64,000 nt of DNA from Favolaschia claudopus. Lineage: Eukaryota; Basidiomycota; Agaricomycetes; Agaricales; Mycenaceae. Below, piece after piece: positions 32,044 through 43,440 of this stretch. The stretch spans positions 248,001-312,000 of the forward strand of contig JAWWNJ010000084.1 of assembly GCA_037176885.1 (NCBI GenBank), read 5' to 3'. A program made the position numbers and the translations under genes. Position 1 is the stretch's first letter, and each line of letters opens with the position of its first letter. The notes beneath the pieces were generated by a model. The model was not told the origin of the DNA. It made no database searches and worked only from the letters and a program-made list of their open reading frames with translations.

Positions 32044-34169
32044 GCAGGAACTTGATTCACCTATAGAACCAAAGCTTGAGGCACCTGCTACATCTAGGAA
32101 AGAATATGATCAGACACTGCGGAAGAGGTCTACCCCATATTATGGTGATGATGACGATGATGGTGAACTGGACATTGCCTCACCCGATACCAGGTTCAGT
32201 GGGGGATAATCTAAGTCAGGCTGATCCGCCGTCTATTGTCCATCCATCAAATAGGGGAGCTCCACCATTGCGCAAGGTCACAGGCGTACGACAGGAACCT
32301 ACTAGGCGGTCAACACGTCCACATGCAAGGGCACAACATCCCACTGCTGAGTACGACAGAATAGCTGAAGGACCACAGCATCAGTCAAAAGCTCAGCGTG
32401 ATGCAGAGAATGCAGCACGTAAACAGGCGAAAGAAAATGAAGCTTCTGTCGAACCAGACATTGAAGTCCCTGATGCTCCAGAGGCAGTCTTGCTTGCTTC
32501 TCTAGATGATGCTATTGAAGAAGCCTTTTTAGCTCAGAACCCTCTTGACCCTTCTAGTTGGCAAGAAGCATTGCAGGGTCCTAATGCTGAACATTGGAAA
32601 GCTGGACTTGAAGAGGAACTTGCTGGTTTCCGAGCAAATGATGTCTATGATGTTGTTCCCATACCAGACGGTGTCAAGCCCATTAAATCCAAAGTGGTTC
32701 CCAAAGTCAAAGTGAATGAAACAGGCAAAATTGCTCGCTACAAAGTCCGAATCGTTGCCAGAGGAGATACTCAGAAAGAAGGTGTTGACTACAAAGAAGT
32801 TTTTGCGCCCACTGCCAATCTTGAGTCTGTTCGCATCATTTGTGCTCTTGCAGCCAAATATGACTTAGAACTGGATCAGCTGGATGTTTCAAAAGCCTAC
32901 CTCAATGGTAAACTGGAGGAAGAAATCTACATGATGCCTCCAGATGGTGTTGAAATTCCAGAAGGTCACTGCTGGCGACTCAAGCGTTCATTGTATGGTC
33001 TTAAACAAGATGGGAGAACTTGGAACAGGACTTTTGACACAGAGATTCTAAAACTCGGATTTCATCGCTTGAATTCAGAGACCTGCCTTTATGTTTATAA
33101 AGAAGGCAAACAGACTTGTTTTGTTGTGGTCTATGTTGATGATCTTCTTGTTGCTGCAACTTCTAAAGAATTCTCTTCCAAAGTCAAAAGAATGCTTTCA
33201 TCTACTTTTAAGATGCGAGACCTAGGTCCAGCCAAATACCTCCTTGGGATCGAGATCGTTCGAAACCGTAAGAAGCGCACCATTGCACTGAACCAGCGTC
33301 AGTATACTGACAAAGTCCTTTCTCGCTATGGCATGACAGACTGCAAACCTGTATTCACGCCTATGTCTACTGGAACCCCGCTCACAGAGAATGACCCTGA
33401 TGACGACAGTATCATTACCCATATGGCTATTGTCGAAGGTGGATCTATTGTTCCATATCAAAGTGTAATCAGGTCTCCTATGTATGCCATGCTAGGTACT
33501 CGACCAGATCTTGCATACAGTGTAGGAGTACTTGGTCGATTTAGTGCAAAGCCAAAGAGAATTCATTGGGCAGCAGCAAAACGACTTCTTCGATACCTCA
33601 AAGGCACCCGTCATTGGGAACTTGTATACAACGGGGCTGACATCAGCATGGACATGCAATTTCTGGGATACAGTGATGCCAATTGGAATGGAGACAGAGA
33701 TACATCTCGTTCTACTTCTGGTTATGTGTTCATTGTCAACTCTGGAGCAATCGGATGGTCTAGCCGTCGGCAATCCATGGTCGCTCTATCTTCTACTGAG
33801 AGTGAATACATTGGACTTGCAAATGCAGGACAACATCTAGCATGGTTAAGATCCTTTTTTGACGAACTAGGTCAACATCAGAGAAATCCCACTGAGTTGA
33901 GATGTGATAATCGAGCTGCCATAATTATTCTGTCCCAGGATCCACAATACCGCGCTAGGACTCAACATATACAAAGAAAATATCATTTTGTCCGTGATGA
34001 CTTGGTTCGCACCGGACAATGTATTGTCTTGTGGTATCCTACAGATGAAATGGTGGCCGATATTTTCACAAAACCTTTATCTCATGACAAGCAACTCCAA
34101 TATCTGTCTATCTATGGGACTACGGCCTGGGTCGAGTGGGGGTGTCAGAATATGAATTATTCCGGGTAG
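32044..34169 (+). pseudogene. Ty1/copia element A: RT and RNase H
   Basis: 5'-truncated polyprotein. The RT starts at WQEALQGPNAEHWKAGLEEE; further blocks are IKSKVVPKVKVNETGKIARY, QLDVSKAYLNG, LYGLKQDGRTWN and the catalytic YVDDLLVA. RNase H follows with YSDANWNGDRDTSRSTSGY, ALSSTESEYIGL, LRCDNRAAI and ending DIFTKPLSHD. Upstream of about 32210 the correct frame is different (EPKLEAPATSRKEYDQ...); a GGGGG run at 32208-32213 marks a one-base frameshift. Gag, protease and integrase are missing. The 3' LTR follows immediately. Confidence 0.92.
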
Positions 34170-34440
34170 CCGCCCCGCCGCTCCGGCCCTTGATAGATAT
34201 CTGATACTTATCATACAGCCTTGTTCTTAGATATAAACCGCGCTCGTCTGTCCACCACCCTCAGTCTCTCATCCCACATTGCGGGAGACTGAGGGTGAGT
34301 TCTCTATCTATCTACCTACTTGTATTTACTTACTCATTGTGTAGTTATTGCGCCTTCCGCGCATTTTCAGGTATTTAATATACAGTATTTCATCCCACAT
34401 TGCGGGAGACTGAGGTTATTGCGCCTTCCGCGCATTTTCA
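34143..34440 (+). repeat. 3' LTR of copia element A
   Basis: Begins TGTCAGAATATG right after the polypurine GAGTGGGGG that overlaps the end of the coding region. A TATA-like TATAAA is at 34232. It ends with TTTTCA at 34440, allowing TG...CA. An internal duplication at 34269-34441 makes it longer than a simple U3-R-U5. The 5' LTR is not in the window. Confidence 0.7.
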
Positions 34441-34441
34441 G
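34269..34441 (+). repeat. Unspliced/spliced-like tandem in LTR A
   Basis: A 26-nt block (34269-34294) and a second 26-nt block (34345-34370) are separated by 50 nt running GTGAGT...TGTAG. After 19 nt the two blocks recur, identical and directly fused, at 34390-34415 and 34416-34441. The missing 50 nt has canonical GT and AG ends and a CTCAT branch-like motif near its 3' end. The duplicated unit starts 37 nt after the TATA-like box. Confidence 0.85.
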
Positions 34442-34447
34442 ATTCTG

Positions 34448-35586
34448 TTATCTTCTTGTGCAAAACACTGAGAACGTCGGAAATAGAGACAGCAGGTGCG
34501 TCATCGTCTGAGTCGTTGTCCGAGTCCTCGGTGTCGCGTTGTTGTCGCGAGCGGGTTTCGGCGCCGGTTGTGCATTGCTGACGTCGCCAAAGATTCCGGC
34601 CATGGACGCCGGCATGTGAAGATGGAATTCGGGGGCAGCATTGCCTTTCTTACGATTTTTGCTCCGCTCCTCGCGCTCGGCTGCGACCTTCTCCATGTCG
34701 TCGAGTTTGAAAACATCGGGGTATTTGGTACACTTGTCATCTAGTTCGCGTTCGTTCTCCGGCTTGGCTTTATCTTTGTGCTGGGCAATATCAGAATTGA
34801 TTTCGGGATGTAGATGATAACGCGCGCAACGTACCAATTTCCTTGCCCAAAGTGTAACCTCCTCTAAGCTCAGCGGGACACATCGCTCTCCCTTCTCATT
34901 GTCCCTCCTCACATAACACCACCGATTGTGGCCGCGGTGTTTCTCGCACGCCAACGCAGCCTTACGATGTTGAGTTCATCGCGGTAGGCGATTTCAGTGA
35001 CCTTGGGCGCCGCGGCTGTTTTCTCGGCTGGTTTGGCCTTGGAATGTATAAATCAGATTCATTGGCAGCTCAACACGGACAGCGACGGACTCACCAGATA
35101 TGATCTCCATGAAAATTTTCTTCTGGCGACGCTTGCTCAAAAGAATTGGGCGGAAGTAGTCAAACGCAGCTTTGACATCGTCTTCAGTGCTCAGCCGTTT
35201 GGGAAGGTCCCGTTTCAAATCATCGCTTGACTTCCATCCCAGTTGGGCATCACCATCGGGAATCTCCATTAGCGCACAGATGCGGGCAAGAAAATCCTCG
35301 GGCACAATATTGTCAATGGAAATCTCGAGGACGGTAGGTGGAACAGCAGTAGCCTGAGTCGTAGCTGTTTCCTGTACTGCAGGCCCTGGGACATGGACAT
35401 CCAGCTATCAGACAATTCAATGGTACATATTCAGATTCTCAAGGTAATTATTATGCTCTAAGGACTCACGAAGACTCGGGGGCTGAGAGCTTGGAATGGG
35501 GTCCCGAGGCTGGGAGATGTACTGAGGCGGTGCGTAGCCCGGCCCGTGTGCCATGTACCCCATGTTGGCAAAAGCACCTTGGTCCA
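34448..35586 (-). pseudogene. Unknown basidiomycete protein, three exons, frameshifted
   Basis: The best start is ATG at 35586: MDQGAFANMGYMAHGPGY, APPQYISQPRDPIPSSQPPS, then an intron (GTGAGT...CCCAG, 35386-35469). Exon 2 (about 35385-35095) reads IDNIVPEDFLARICALMEI...LSTEDDVKAAFDYFRPILLS; a second intron follows. Exon 3 (from 35027) reads AEKTAAAPKVTEIAYRDEL. A frameshift near 34960 precedes ACEKHRGHNRWCYVRRDNEK. I recognise the combination (DDVKAAFDYFRP..., EKHRGHNRWCW/Y) as a recurring uncharacterised, TE-associated family of mushroom genomes. Function unknown. It sits just beyond the copia LTR, convergent with it. Confidence 0.55.
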
Positions 35587-35972
35587 TTGTGTGTTAAAGT
35601 TGGGCAACAGCAAGCTCTGTGTTCGTTGGAGGAGGCATCGGACCCATTCCAAGGAGATACATACTGAGTTGTTGCGTAGCGTTGTGGATTTTGAGGATTC
35701 ATCTTTGTAAATATGAGGCTCCATGAATTATTCGTTGTTTTTATACACCTCGATTATGATACACCGTCATCGAATACTCCAATTACGCTGCGTAGGCTGC
35801 AACATGAGGACGCCCCGCTCTGACGCGCCAGCCGTCGGTTTGCGGCATTGGAGGGCAGTGCCTGCCTTATATGGTAACTGACGTCACTTCATCGGCGGGA
35901 ACTTTTTTTCGGAACGCTCCAGTGTTTTGTAGATAGCTGTCAGCCTCCCCTCCCTATACCACAACGATCAGT

Positions 35973-36326
35973 TTATGTCAACAGAAGAATAAAGATGACT
36001 TGTACCGTTGTAAGAGGAAGATAAACTTTTAGGGATAGGAAAGCAAGGCCAGAAGGAGACGCAGAGCTCTGCAAGGACCCGTAACGTCCATTTGCACCCT
36101 TCTTGATAACATCGAGAATTTCACCAATATAGAATCGAGTCCCATTCCACATGTTAGTCATGGAACCGATGGCCAACGGATTAAGTGGGTGGACATTTTT
36201 GGCGACCACGTTCGGCAGAACTATAGAGGTGGAATATATTGAAGGTTGCCTATACCACGATGCCATCCTCCAGTAGACCGATGACAGAAGTGTCAACAGA
36301 CGTAAGCACAAACGAACGAGCAACAC
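35973..36326 (-). pseudogene. Unknown conserved-type fragment
   Basis: The frame includes NMWNGTRFYIGEILDVIKKG, then ANGRYGSLQSSASPSGLAFL and SLKVYLPL. The codon pattern and the RFYIGE(I/V)LD.(Y/I)KKGA..RYGS arrangement resemble a short domain seen in uncharacterised basidiomycete TE-linked proteins. I cannot name it. The frame starts inside another sequence and has no clear N-terminus. Confidence 0.35.
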
Positions 36327-36341
36327 TCAATCAAAACCCGT
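36300..36341. repeat. 42-bp repeat shared with 43768-43809
   Basis: GTAAGCACAAACGAACGAGC ... TCAAAACCCGTA recurs at 43768-43809 in the same orientation with about four differences. Probably a terminus of an unidentified repeat. Confidence 0.6.
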
Positions 36342-36898
36342 ACAGCTGAACATCTCATAATGCATATGCTCACAATGCATAAACCTCATTCTGCATAGTG
36401 TTTTGGGGTCCACCAACTTGGTAGGCTGGTGTTTTATTAGTCTCGTGACCAGACTCTTATGCCATCCCAAAGGGAACCCTGTCATAAGAGTCCACTGTGG
36501 TCGCATAACCCCCTGACTTTCCCATAGTTGGTTCACAAGGTTTCAATGGGAAAATCACCAGAAAACTCTGTGAATACCACTATGGAGTTGTGAATTTCAC
36601 GGAGATATTTTCACTGGGTCCAACTATGTGAGTGGAACATTTCATGGTGTTAATTCACATGGTTTTGGAATGATATCCACCTCATATTCCAATGAAAACT
36701 CTTTCACTGTGTTGGATTCCCTTCCAATACTCCGGGAAGTCACTTGAAAAATACGTGGAAACACAGTGGAAACTGCATGAAAAATCTACTACGTACCCCT
36801 CGCTTTGACCAGCGCAACATACAAGTATTAGTCGTATCTCTTTTGTACGGAAGTACTTACTGAACGAGTACAACAAGTCTTTACTAACGATTACTAAG

Positions 36899-37100
36899 TG
36901 TGACGGATCGGCGTTCGCATCCGCTCACGGCGAGATCTGCCCGTGTCGTCCCCATGACTCCACGCACACAGCCTCGATCTTCCTGTATAGGTAGTTTAGT
37001 TCTTGTCGTAGTAGCTTTTCCCTTGGTCAATTTAGTACTTACACCAGTTCTGTCTTGATCCCTGTGTGCCGGAACTCGACTCCCCCTCGCTTCCGTCACA
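36899..37100. repeat. Solo LTR (same family as the gag-only element)
   Basis: Starts TGTGACGGATCGGCG, ends CTTCCGTCACA, 202 bp, flanked by an exact 5-bp duplication CTAAG (36894-36898 and 37101-37105). It is homologous to the LTRs at 51080-51283 and 53813-54016 in opposite orientation. It is clearly more diverged from them than they are from each other. Confidence 0.9.
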
Positions 37101-37537
37101 CTAAGTTACGGTACTCAAAGTATGTAAATTGACCAGGAACACAACCAGTACTGGTGATCAGAACCATGTACCGCGTTCGAGGCAACTTTAACTCCATGAA
37201 TTTCACGAGGTTTACGGGTGAATTTCCAAGAGTTGCCAGGAAGCGAGGAATGAACTTTCTGAGCAGTTTTCACACACACGCATTCATTCGATTTTCGAGT
37301 GAAATTCACGTAGTTCATATTGCGGACTCTGATTTTGTGAATCAGGTACGTGAAGTCACAACCCCATGAATCTGAATTCACTAGATAAACCCGTGAATTG
37401 TGGAATTCATGGTCTGGCTATGGGAAATTCATGGGGTTCTGCAACCACAGTGGTCTGGAACAATCAACGGCCAATGGCTCTATCAAAATTGATGGAGTTT
37501 TCCCACAATATGTGGACTTTACTTCCCCTCGTTTTGC

Positions 37538-37726
37538 TCACTTCTTCCTTTTAATGACATAGAATTTGTGCACATTTCCCGTTGTTACAAAATAGTTGAC
37601 AACTCGATAGACCTGGCGTTTGCTGATGTCGGTATACTGAGCAATCCTCTCTACATGAATCCCCAGAGTGTGCATGCGCACGATAGCCCATCGTAGGTTC
37701 TCAGAGATAGGTTTGCCTTTGGTCAT
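37538..37726 (-). CDS. 62-aa helix-turn-helix protein inside the MULE-like element
   Basis: MTKGKPISENLRWAIVRMHT, LGIHVERIAQYTDISKRQVY, RVVNYFVTTGNVHKF then a Lys-rich end. This is a homeodomain-like HTH as found at the N-terminus of DDE-type (Tc1/IS630-like) transposases of basidiomycetes: ...RWAIVRMH.LG...E.IA.YT.ISKRQVYRV. The catalytic DDE part is absent. It could be a captured or relic DNA-binding domain, or a first exon. The start Met is conserved in that family, supporting this start. Confidence 0.5.
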   Translation of the reverse strand: MTKGKPISENLRWAIVRMHTLGIHVERIAQYTDISKRQVYRVVNYFVTTGNVHKFYVIKRKK

Positions 37727-38748
37727 CCCGGCGCCATGGACGTAGAAAGAGAAAGAGTTGTGACGCGTCCGCGCCCGTTTTGTTTCAGACTTGGTAGGTG
37801 TGTAGCTAGTAGGTATATGAACAGTTCTTACCTTGAACTTTGTCTCAAAGCGCCCTGAATTCGCTGTGTAAATCTACGCGCCGAGCGGCTATTGGAGGAT
37901 ATTGAGATTTTTAGATACGGGTATTTCGCTATAATTTTGGTATGGCTGGATGCGCCTCTCGAAATGGTGAATTTTGGTTATGGTCTCACAGGAATCCACC
38001 CAGAACTGAGGGAGAAATAAATCATATACTATAGCGCCTCAAAATCTATCAAAATGCGGCTGTGCCAATATATTTGCAAACTGCAATAACCATGGTCGTA
38101 GCTGCACAATATTCAGCCTGTGCGTAATTCTGCTGACAGCACTTCCCAAAACGGTCTAACTTGTCAAAAGTTCGCTGAAAGTGCGCAAAGGGCTAAGTTT
38201 CTCGACACCCAGGAACTCAAAAAGATTAGCTCTACCAAATTCTCTACCTAATAGTCTGCAGAAGATTCAAGATGAGCTACTTGAGGCTCTCGACCCGTTT
38301 TGGGACGTAACAGTCATCCTTATTACGCAGTATGCTCAAACCTCTTAAAGCACTGATATTTGACGCAGAAATGTGACTTGAACTGCACAGATAGACTTTA
38401 ACTGCATTATAGCAGTAGACTCTGCCCAAATATTGTCAAGTTCCGCTGTCGAATCAAGCAGAATGAGAGGAGGTAAAGTCCACATATTGTGGGTCAATTT
38501 TGATAGAGCCATGGTACGGTTATGTGGCCGTTGATTGTTACAGACTCTTATGACAGGGTTCCCTATAAGAGTCTGGTCACGAGACTAGTGTTTTATGCAT
38601 TTTCTCATATTGCCTAATGCATAAGGTTTGGGGCAAGTTTTTAGTGCATTATGCATTATGAGATCGCAAAATTGATACAATTTGGTGGCAATTTGGCTGT
38701 TTGTGTCACTCTTCTAGCGCATATGGGTACTATTCACGTCAAAAACAC

Positions 38749-39575
38749 CACACCCACATCTATGTGGCTGTCCCATTGCCGAAACGAACGAAGCAATGAA
38801 CAAAAAAGAAACACTGTCTGAGCCTGGGAAGACAGTGTGCCGTTTTGTGATGCAGCATGCGCAGAGAGGGGCCGATCCAGTGACCGTCCTATAGGCCTTA
38901 AGAGTGGGTCGGCGGACCCTAAAGCCCTTTTAAAGGGCAAAGGCCTATAGCTATAAGGCTTTATAGGCCTATAAATGTCACGTGTTAGCGCTTGGACCAC
39001 GCCTCAAGCTGCAATTATTTTTCGACAGCAGAATCAACCTTCAGACGAAATGAACCGCTGTTCAGCACCTTAGCTAGTGCCACTCACCCCGCTCGCTGCT
39101 TCTGTTGACTGGAGCAAAGACATGTGACTTTATAGCCCTCTTTAAGGCCTTCAGACTTGTTCGACGAATGCTATAGGCCTCATTATAGCCCACCTATAGG
39201 GCTATAGCTTTTAAGGCCTTTGCCCTTCGGCCGATCACTGGGCCGATCTGATGTGACCTTCTCCTCTTCTTCTACCACCACCATCGACTTCCCGTTCACC
39301 CTCTCTCGCCTCGCTAGAGCTCATCATTCACGACACTTTTGCTTCTCCCGCCCGCCCTACCCTTCATTTTTAAATTTGCCTGATTATTCGTTAACTTCAA
39401 AACTTTCCTCCATTTACAGAGGCAGCCACAGAGTGGGGCAATGGGTTCATCCTCGCGCATCCCATCACCCCACGACCTGGGCGCCAGCGGCGAAGGCTCA
39501 TCGCCGCTGTGTGTTCCCCACACCCACATCTATGTGGCTGTCCCATTGCCGAAACGAACGAAGCAATGAACAAAA
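38749..39575. repeat. 57-bp direct repeats 770 bp apart
   Basis: CCACACCCACATCTATGTGG ... CGAACGAAGCAATGAACAAAA occurs at 38749-38805 and 39519-39575 with no differences. The interval holds a MITE-like unit. The arrangement suggests a local duplication or a very short terminal repeat. Confidence 0.75.
38868..39250. mobile_element. MITE-like unit with AGGCCTATAG subterminal repeats
   Basis: The outer arms share GGGCCGATCCAGTGACCG-like inverted sequence (38869-38888 versus about 39229-39248). Many AGGCCTATAG / CTATAGGCCT palindromes fill both subterminal regions. The boundaries and target duplication are not certain. Confidence 0.5.
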
Positions 39576-39905
39576 TGTGGCGCTGGCGAGTACGGAGTTC
39601 TGGCTTCTTATAATCTCTCCCGTCTGGTCTGGTCTTGGCTCTCAAGACAATGCCACCACTTGTTGATTGGTGTTTTGGCATGGAGAGGCGTGCTGACGCT
39701 GACGACCGGAAATGGACAATCATGCCAGGACTGAACTCTGCTCCTTCGCTTCAAAATGAGCCTATACCCATGTCAATCAAAGAAGTAAAACAGTTTGAAA
39801 TAATTCAGTGGTCTGAGGCAACTGTATGGCGACCAACACCCAACCAACGATCATCAACGCAAGAACCGTGAATGTTATACGAGCAATGATATTGCGACGA
39901 ATATA

Positions 39906-41712
39906 TTACTCTCTCAGATCTCCCGCGACAGGTGCCTTGAGAAGGATCGACCATTTTTGCACTAGTGGGACATCGAACTGGAACTGCATCATGTACTTGG
40001 CCATAATACCTGAACGGCGCGGATCAGTGGCCAAGGCGAAACATAAACCTGTGGCATGCTCTCTGCGATGGCAGGGAGCATGTATACCAATGAGCTTGAT
40101 GCCATTCTGCAAGAAAGTCGCAAGGTGGGGGTTCTTTCCCTGCGAAATTCAGTGGGAATCCGATATGATCTTGCCAGCATACCTGCGCAAACTTCTCTGC
40201 AGCTGCCATTGCCTCACTAGCCCCACCAACATGGCCAAGGAGACTGAGTACTTCCAACCAATGCAAGAAACTATTTTGGAAAAAATTTGTCCAATTCAAA
40301 AAGGACTTCGTCCGAGGAGTCAACAGCACAGAGATGATATGCCCATGTTGCGCAGCATACGCGAGGTCATCAGGATGTCCTGTCGTATACGGTCTGCCAG
40401 ATCAAAAATATCGGAGTTCTTGACGTGGGAGGCCGACAAGTCACAGATGTTGAAACGAAGCTTGCTTGTCAGGAGTTGCAAGCATCTGGTGGTAAGGAAT
40501 TGGCTTTGAATTTTCGCGTCAAGGAACCATGGTCTGGCCCCTGACCGTTTTGGATCTGTGAGATAATCGCAAAAAGAGGGATGAAGGGCCCGAACGGGAG
40601 TGCTGGGGCCCCATTGAAGAACGCAACCAAGGCAGTCCAACACTTGACGCACTGCACGGTCGTTCAGAAGGGCCGTCATTACTTCTTCTGTCAATGGCTC
40701 CTTGATGAGCACCACAGATGCCAGCACTGATAGTGCTGGTAAAGCGAAATCTGTGTATGTCCAGTCACCGGCATGATCGAGTGCAAGGCTGTACATCGGG
40801 TCAAGATTTTTGGAAATGGTTTTTTCTGCCTCCTGTATTTGGTTCATGCTTGGGCGATCGAGTTCCAGCATGAATTTATATGCTGTAGAAGCCCAGACGA
40901 AGAGACCCCCGGTGTAAGCTGCCAGAAGCTGTATGTCGCCTTCTGCAGGCCAGTCGGACTTTGCGACTTGCCTATCACGACAACGGGTATCTATGCGTTG
41001 ACGCAGGTAAAGCAGAATATCCTTTGTGGCATCTTCCGTGCCAATTTCGACCTGTTGTGAAGCGATGTGTGGCCCGGAGCGGAATGCACGGACAATGTCC
41101 ATGTCAGGCCGACTGGTGACGAGGAGACGGAAGGGGGGGGGCAGTTTTGCCATGTCACTAGCAATCAATGAAATCAGAGCCTTGCGGGAGGGGGGATGCA
41201 GGTATTCATCCAAAGCATCGATGACTATCACAACAGGCCCGCAAATGTATGGGGCTGCGGCCGTAAGTGGTTCAACCAGCAATTTTTGAAACTGCGTCCG
41301 GTAGTCGGCATCGGTCAGCGTGGCATCAGCGGCCAGGGCATCACAGAGAGCCTTTCTAACATGGGTGTTAGACTCGGCAATCCTGTGCGCGATGTGGTGT
41401 ACGACGCCAACGACATCGCTGTTGCTTGCATCGTCGCGCTTGAAGAAGACAAAGGATCCGAGTTGATGGAGATTTCGAAAGAACTGCGCCACGGTACTAG
41501 CTAGAGCGCTCTTACCACAGCCAGCTACGCCATAAAGCCAGATGATGTTGCTGGTTTCAGAGCGTGAGGCGAGCCGCGCAGTGATTTCCGTTACCGTGTC
41601 TTTGCGTGTGCCTTGGAGGCATCCGTCGCGCAACTCTTCATCGTAATGCGCGGGTCTCAACTTTCGGAGATAACTGGACTCAACTATCGCAAAGTTAGCA
41701 AACTCCTGATGT
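39906..41712 (-). pseudogene. NACHT-domain STAND NTPase (NLR-like), frameshifted
   Basis: Readable from about 41712 (HQEFANFAIVESSYLRKLRP, then RDGCLQGTR). Walker A is GVAGCGKSALA, Walker B VVIVIDALDEYLHP, sensor LLVTSRPD. The winged-helix side follows: FALPALSVLASVVLIKEPLT, ALHPSFCDYLTDP, and HVKNSDIFDLADRI. Near 40330 the conserved ATWAYHL...SSDEVLFELDKFF segment is out of frame and HWLEVLSLLGHVGGASEAM is in a third frame. Two frameshifts therefore break the C-terminus. No WD40 or ANK repeats are seen. It is a paralogue of the fragment at 21552-22454, opposite orientation. The Met at 41660 is probably internal. Confidence 0.85.
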
Positions 41713-41721
41713 CAAGGTAGA

Positions 41722-43130
41722 GTGAGCCTGCTCACTCTGGCGTTGGATGTAGAGCGAGTTGTGATGACGGGCATTGCCCTTGCCAGAAACGGCAGCTTTG
41801 TCTCTGTTTGGTTGGCAGGGGAGCTTGGTTCCAACTTCGCAAAAGCTTCAGCGGCTTCCAACCTCATGCTATCCCTTCGACTACATGACAAAAATTGTAG
41901 TAAATAGGCAGGAAAACAAAAGTATCATGCCGGAATTTCGATTTATTCAAAATACAGAAAATTGGCGCCATTTGAACGAAACTTACGGGTCTTTCTCAGG
42001 ACACTGACTCGAGACAAAAGATCCGGCATAGTACTTTTGTTGACATGCTAAATATCAACAGTTTTGCTCAGGGGAACCAGAGGATTGGCGAAGATTTGAA
42101 AGGTGTGAAGGATTTCTACGGAAGATGAGTGAAATCAGTTATTAGCGAGGCTTGCAAGGTCACTTTGGGTTCAATATCATGAAGAATAGTTGGCATAGAG
42201 CTATAGTTTGATATTCAGCCCATTCGACTCTTGCAACAGAGTCAAGGGCGACCGCCATATCAGTGTTTGTGTTAATATCAGTGTAAAACATGCTTCAATT
42301 GATTGCAACGCCAAGAATTCCCTGATTCTGGCGCTGTTTCTATAATTTTGGTAGCTTCTCTTCGGTACTACCATGCGGGACTCTGTGATTTCTTCTTATG
42401 GGGTCTGCGGCAGGTTGGATTTACCTGAAATACACAGTTAATTTCGCATCAACGGGGATTATTCTGGTTCTGAGATCATCACAAGACTTCTAGAAGCTAT
42501 GAAAACATTTTTCACCACGAAGACAAAGGGTCCCGGCCATGTTGTGAGACACACGGGCAGGCGTAAGTAACTTCCAAAGTTCAACCGTGTGACGCCTGTG
42601 ACATGTGTTACAACACCCAGAATTCGCGTCCATTCCGGCTGCATTGCGAAGATTTGGAGGAAAATGAGCATGCCTAAGATAATTAAATACTGATAGGAAG
42701 GTGTCAGTGCATTCTTTGTAAATTTTTCCGGACACATGGAGTTCGCAAATATGCGGGTCCCAACTTGAATTGTACACAGAAATGCATATACCAGGGGAAA
42801 GTCGGATATTTTTTCGGAAACATGATGGGACAGATATTCTGAGCAATTTCTACCTTCACACAATGATCATATAACTTGTGTAGAATGCAGAAACCGAAGG
42901 AACATGAAATTGCAAGGCACCAAAGGGAATAAACAAGTGCAAACATGCCGTTTCTGGCAAGGGCAATGCCCGTCATCACGAGTTGGTGTCCGACATGGGG
43001 GAACTTCTCCATTCCGAGGGTGATGGCAAAACGGTCGAGACTCCCACGGTGGGTCATTGTTTTCCCTTCTCCAAGGGGAAATCCCTCGGCCGGGAAAACG
43101 CGTTTTCGGCACCCAGAAATGCCTCGGAAT
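41722..43130. other. No gene recognised; short inverted repeat
   Basis: TGATGACGGGCATTGCCCTT GCCAGAAACGGCA (about 33 bp) at 41761-41793 is repeated inverted at 42949-42981. Both copies would encode VMTGIALARNG, so an old coding repeat is possible. The minus-strand open frames at 42459-43057 carry no motif I can name. Confidence 0.4.
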
Positions 43131-43136
43131 GACCGA

Positions 43137-43440
43137 TTTTTCGGTCGATCTGAGTTTGAATTGCCACGTCACACCGAGTTACCAAAAAAGGTTATTCCAC
43201 TAGTTCCTCGCAGCAGCACATTTTCGATGAAATTTCTTAATTCAACAACACAATGAGCATTTCTGAGTGTTATTGTGCACACCTGAGCTTGAACCAAGCT
43301 GAGATTGTGCCGTGGGCAGGAGTTCTGAACACATTCAGCGACACAGTCGCACCACGTGATGCCACGTATCCACTGTACGAAATAACCTTTTTTGGTAAGT
43401 TGGTGTGACATGGGATTTCAAACTCAGATCGACCGGTCTG
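43137..43440. mobile_element. Fold-back element
   Basis: Arms of about 58 bp, GGTCGATCTGAGTTTGAA...CACC.A.TTACCAAAAAAGGTTATT at 43143-43196 and inverted at 43381-43434, pair with a few mismatches around a 184-bp centre. No coding content. Confidence 0.65.

Larger units (their letters stand above)
36438..38587. mobile_element. 2150-bp MULE-like TIR element with 9-bp TSD
   Basis: The ends are TAGTCTCGTGACCAGACTCT and its exact inverse. Each is followed inward by a small fold-back formed by GACTCTTATG/CATAAGAGTC around GGGAACCCTGTC. An exact 9-bp duplication GTGTTTTAT flanks it (36429-36437 and 38588-38596), as expected for Mutator-like elements. The interior has no MULE transposase, only a 62-residue HTH frame and many ATTCACG-type motifs, plus a solo LTR. 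A solo terminus of the family is at 28224. Confidence 0.88.
36354..38662. mobile_element. Inverted-repeat element hosting the MULE-like element
   Basis: CTCATAATGCAT at 36354 and ATGCATTATGAG ending at 38662 are inverted ends of a short element. Without the MULE-like insert it would be about 150 bp. Related TGCATAA/TTATGCA motifs fill both arms. Confidence 0.5.

Noticed and set aside
32076..32210. N-terminal 45 residues of the long copia frame (MRHLLHLGKN...)
   Set aside because: The copia-like reading here is in another frame (KRSTPYYGDDDDDGELDIAS); a G-run frameshift joins it to the RT frame, so this start is an artefact.
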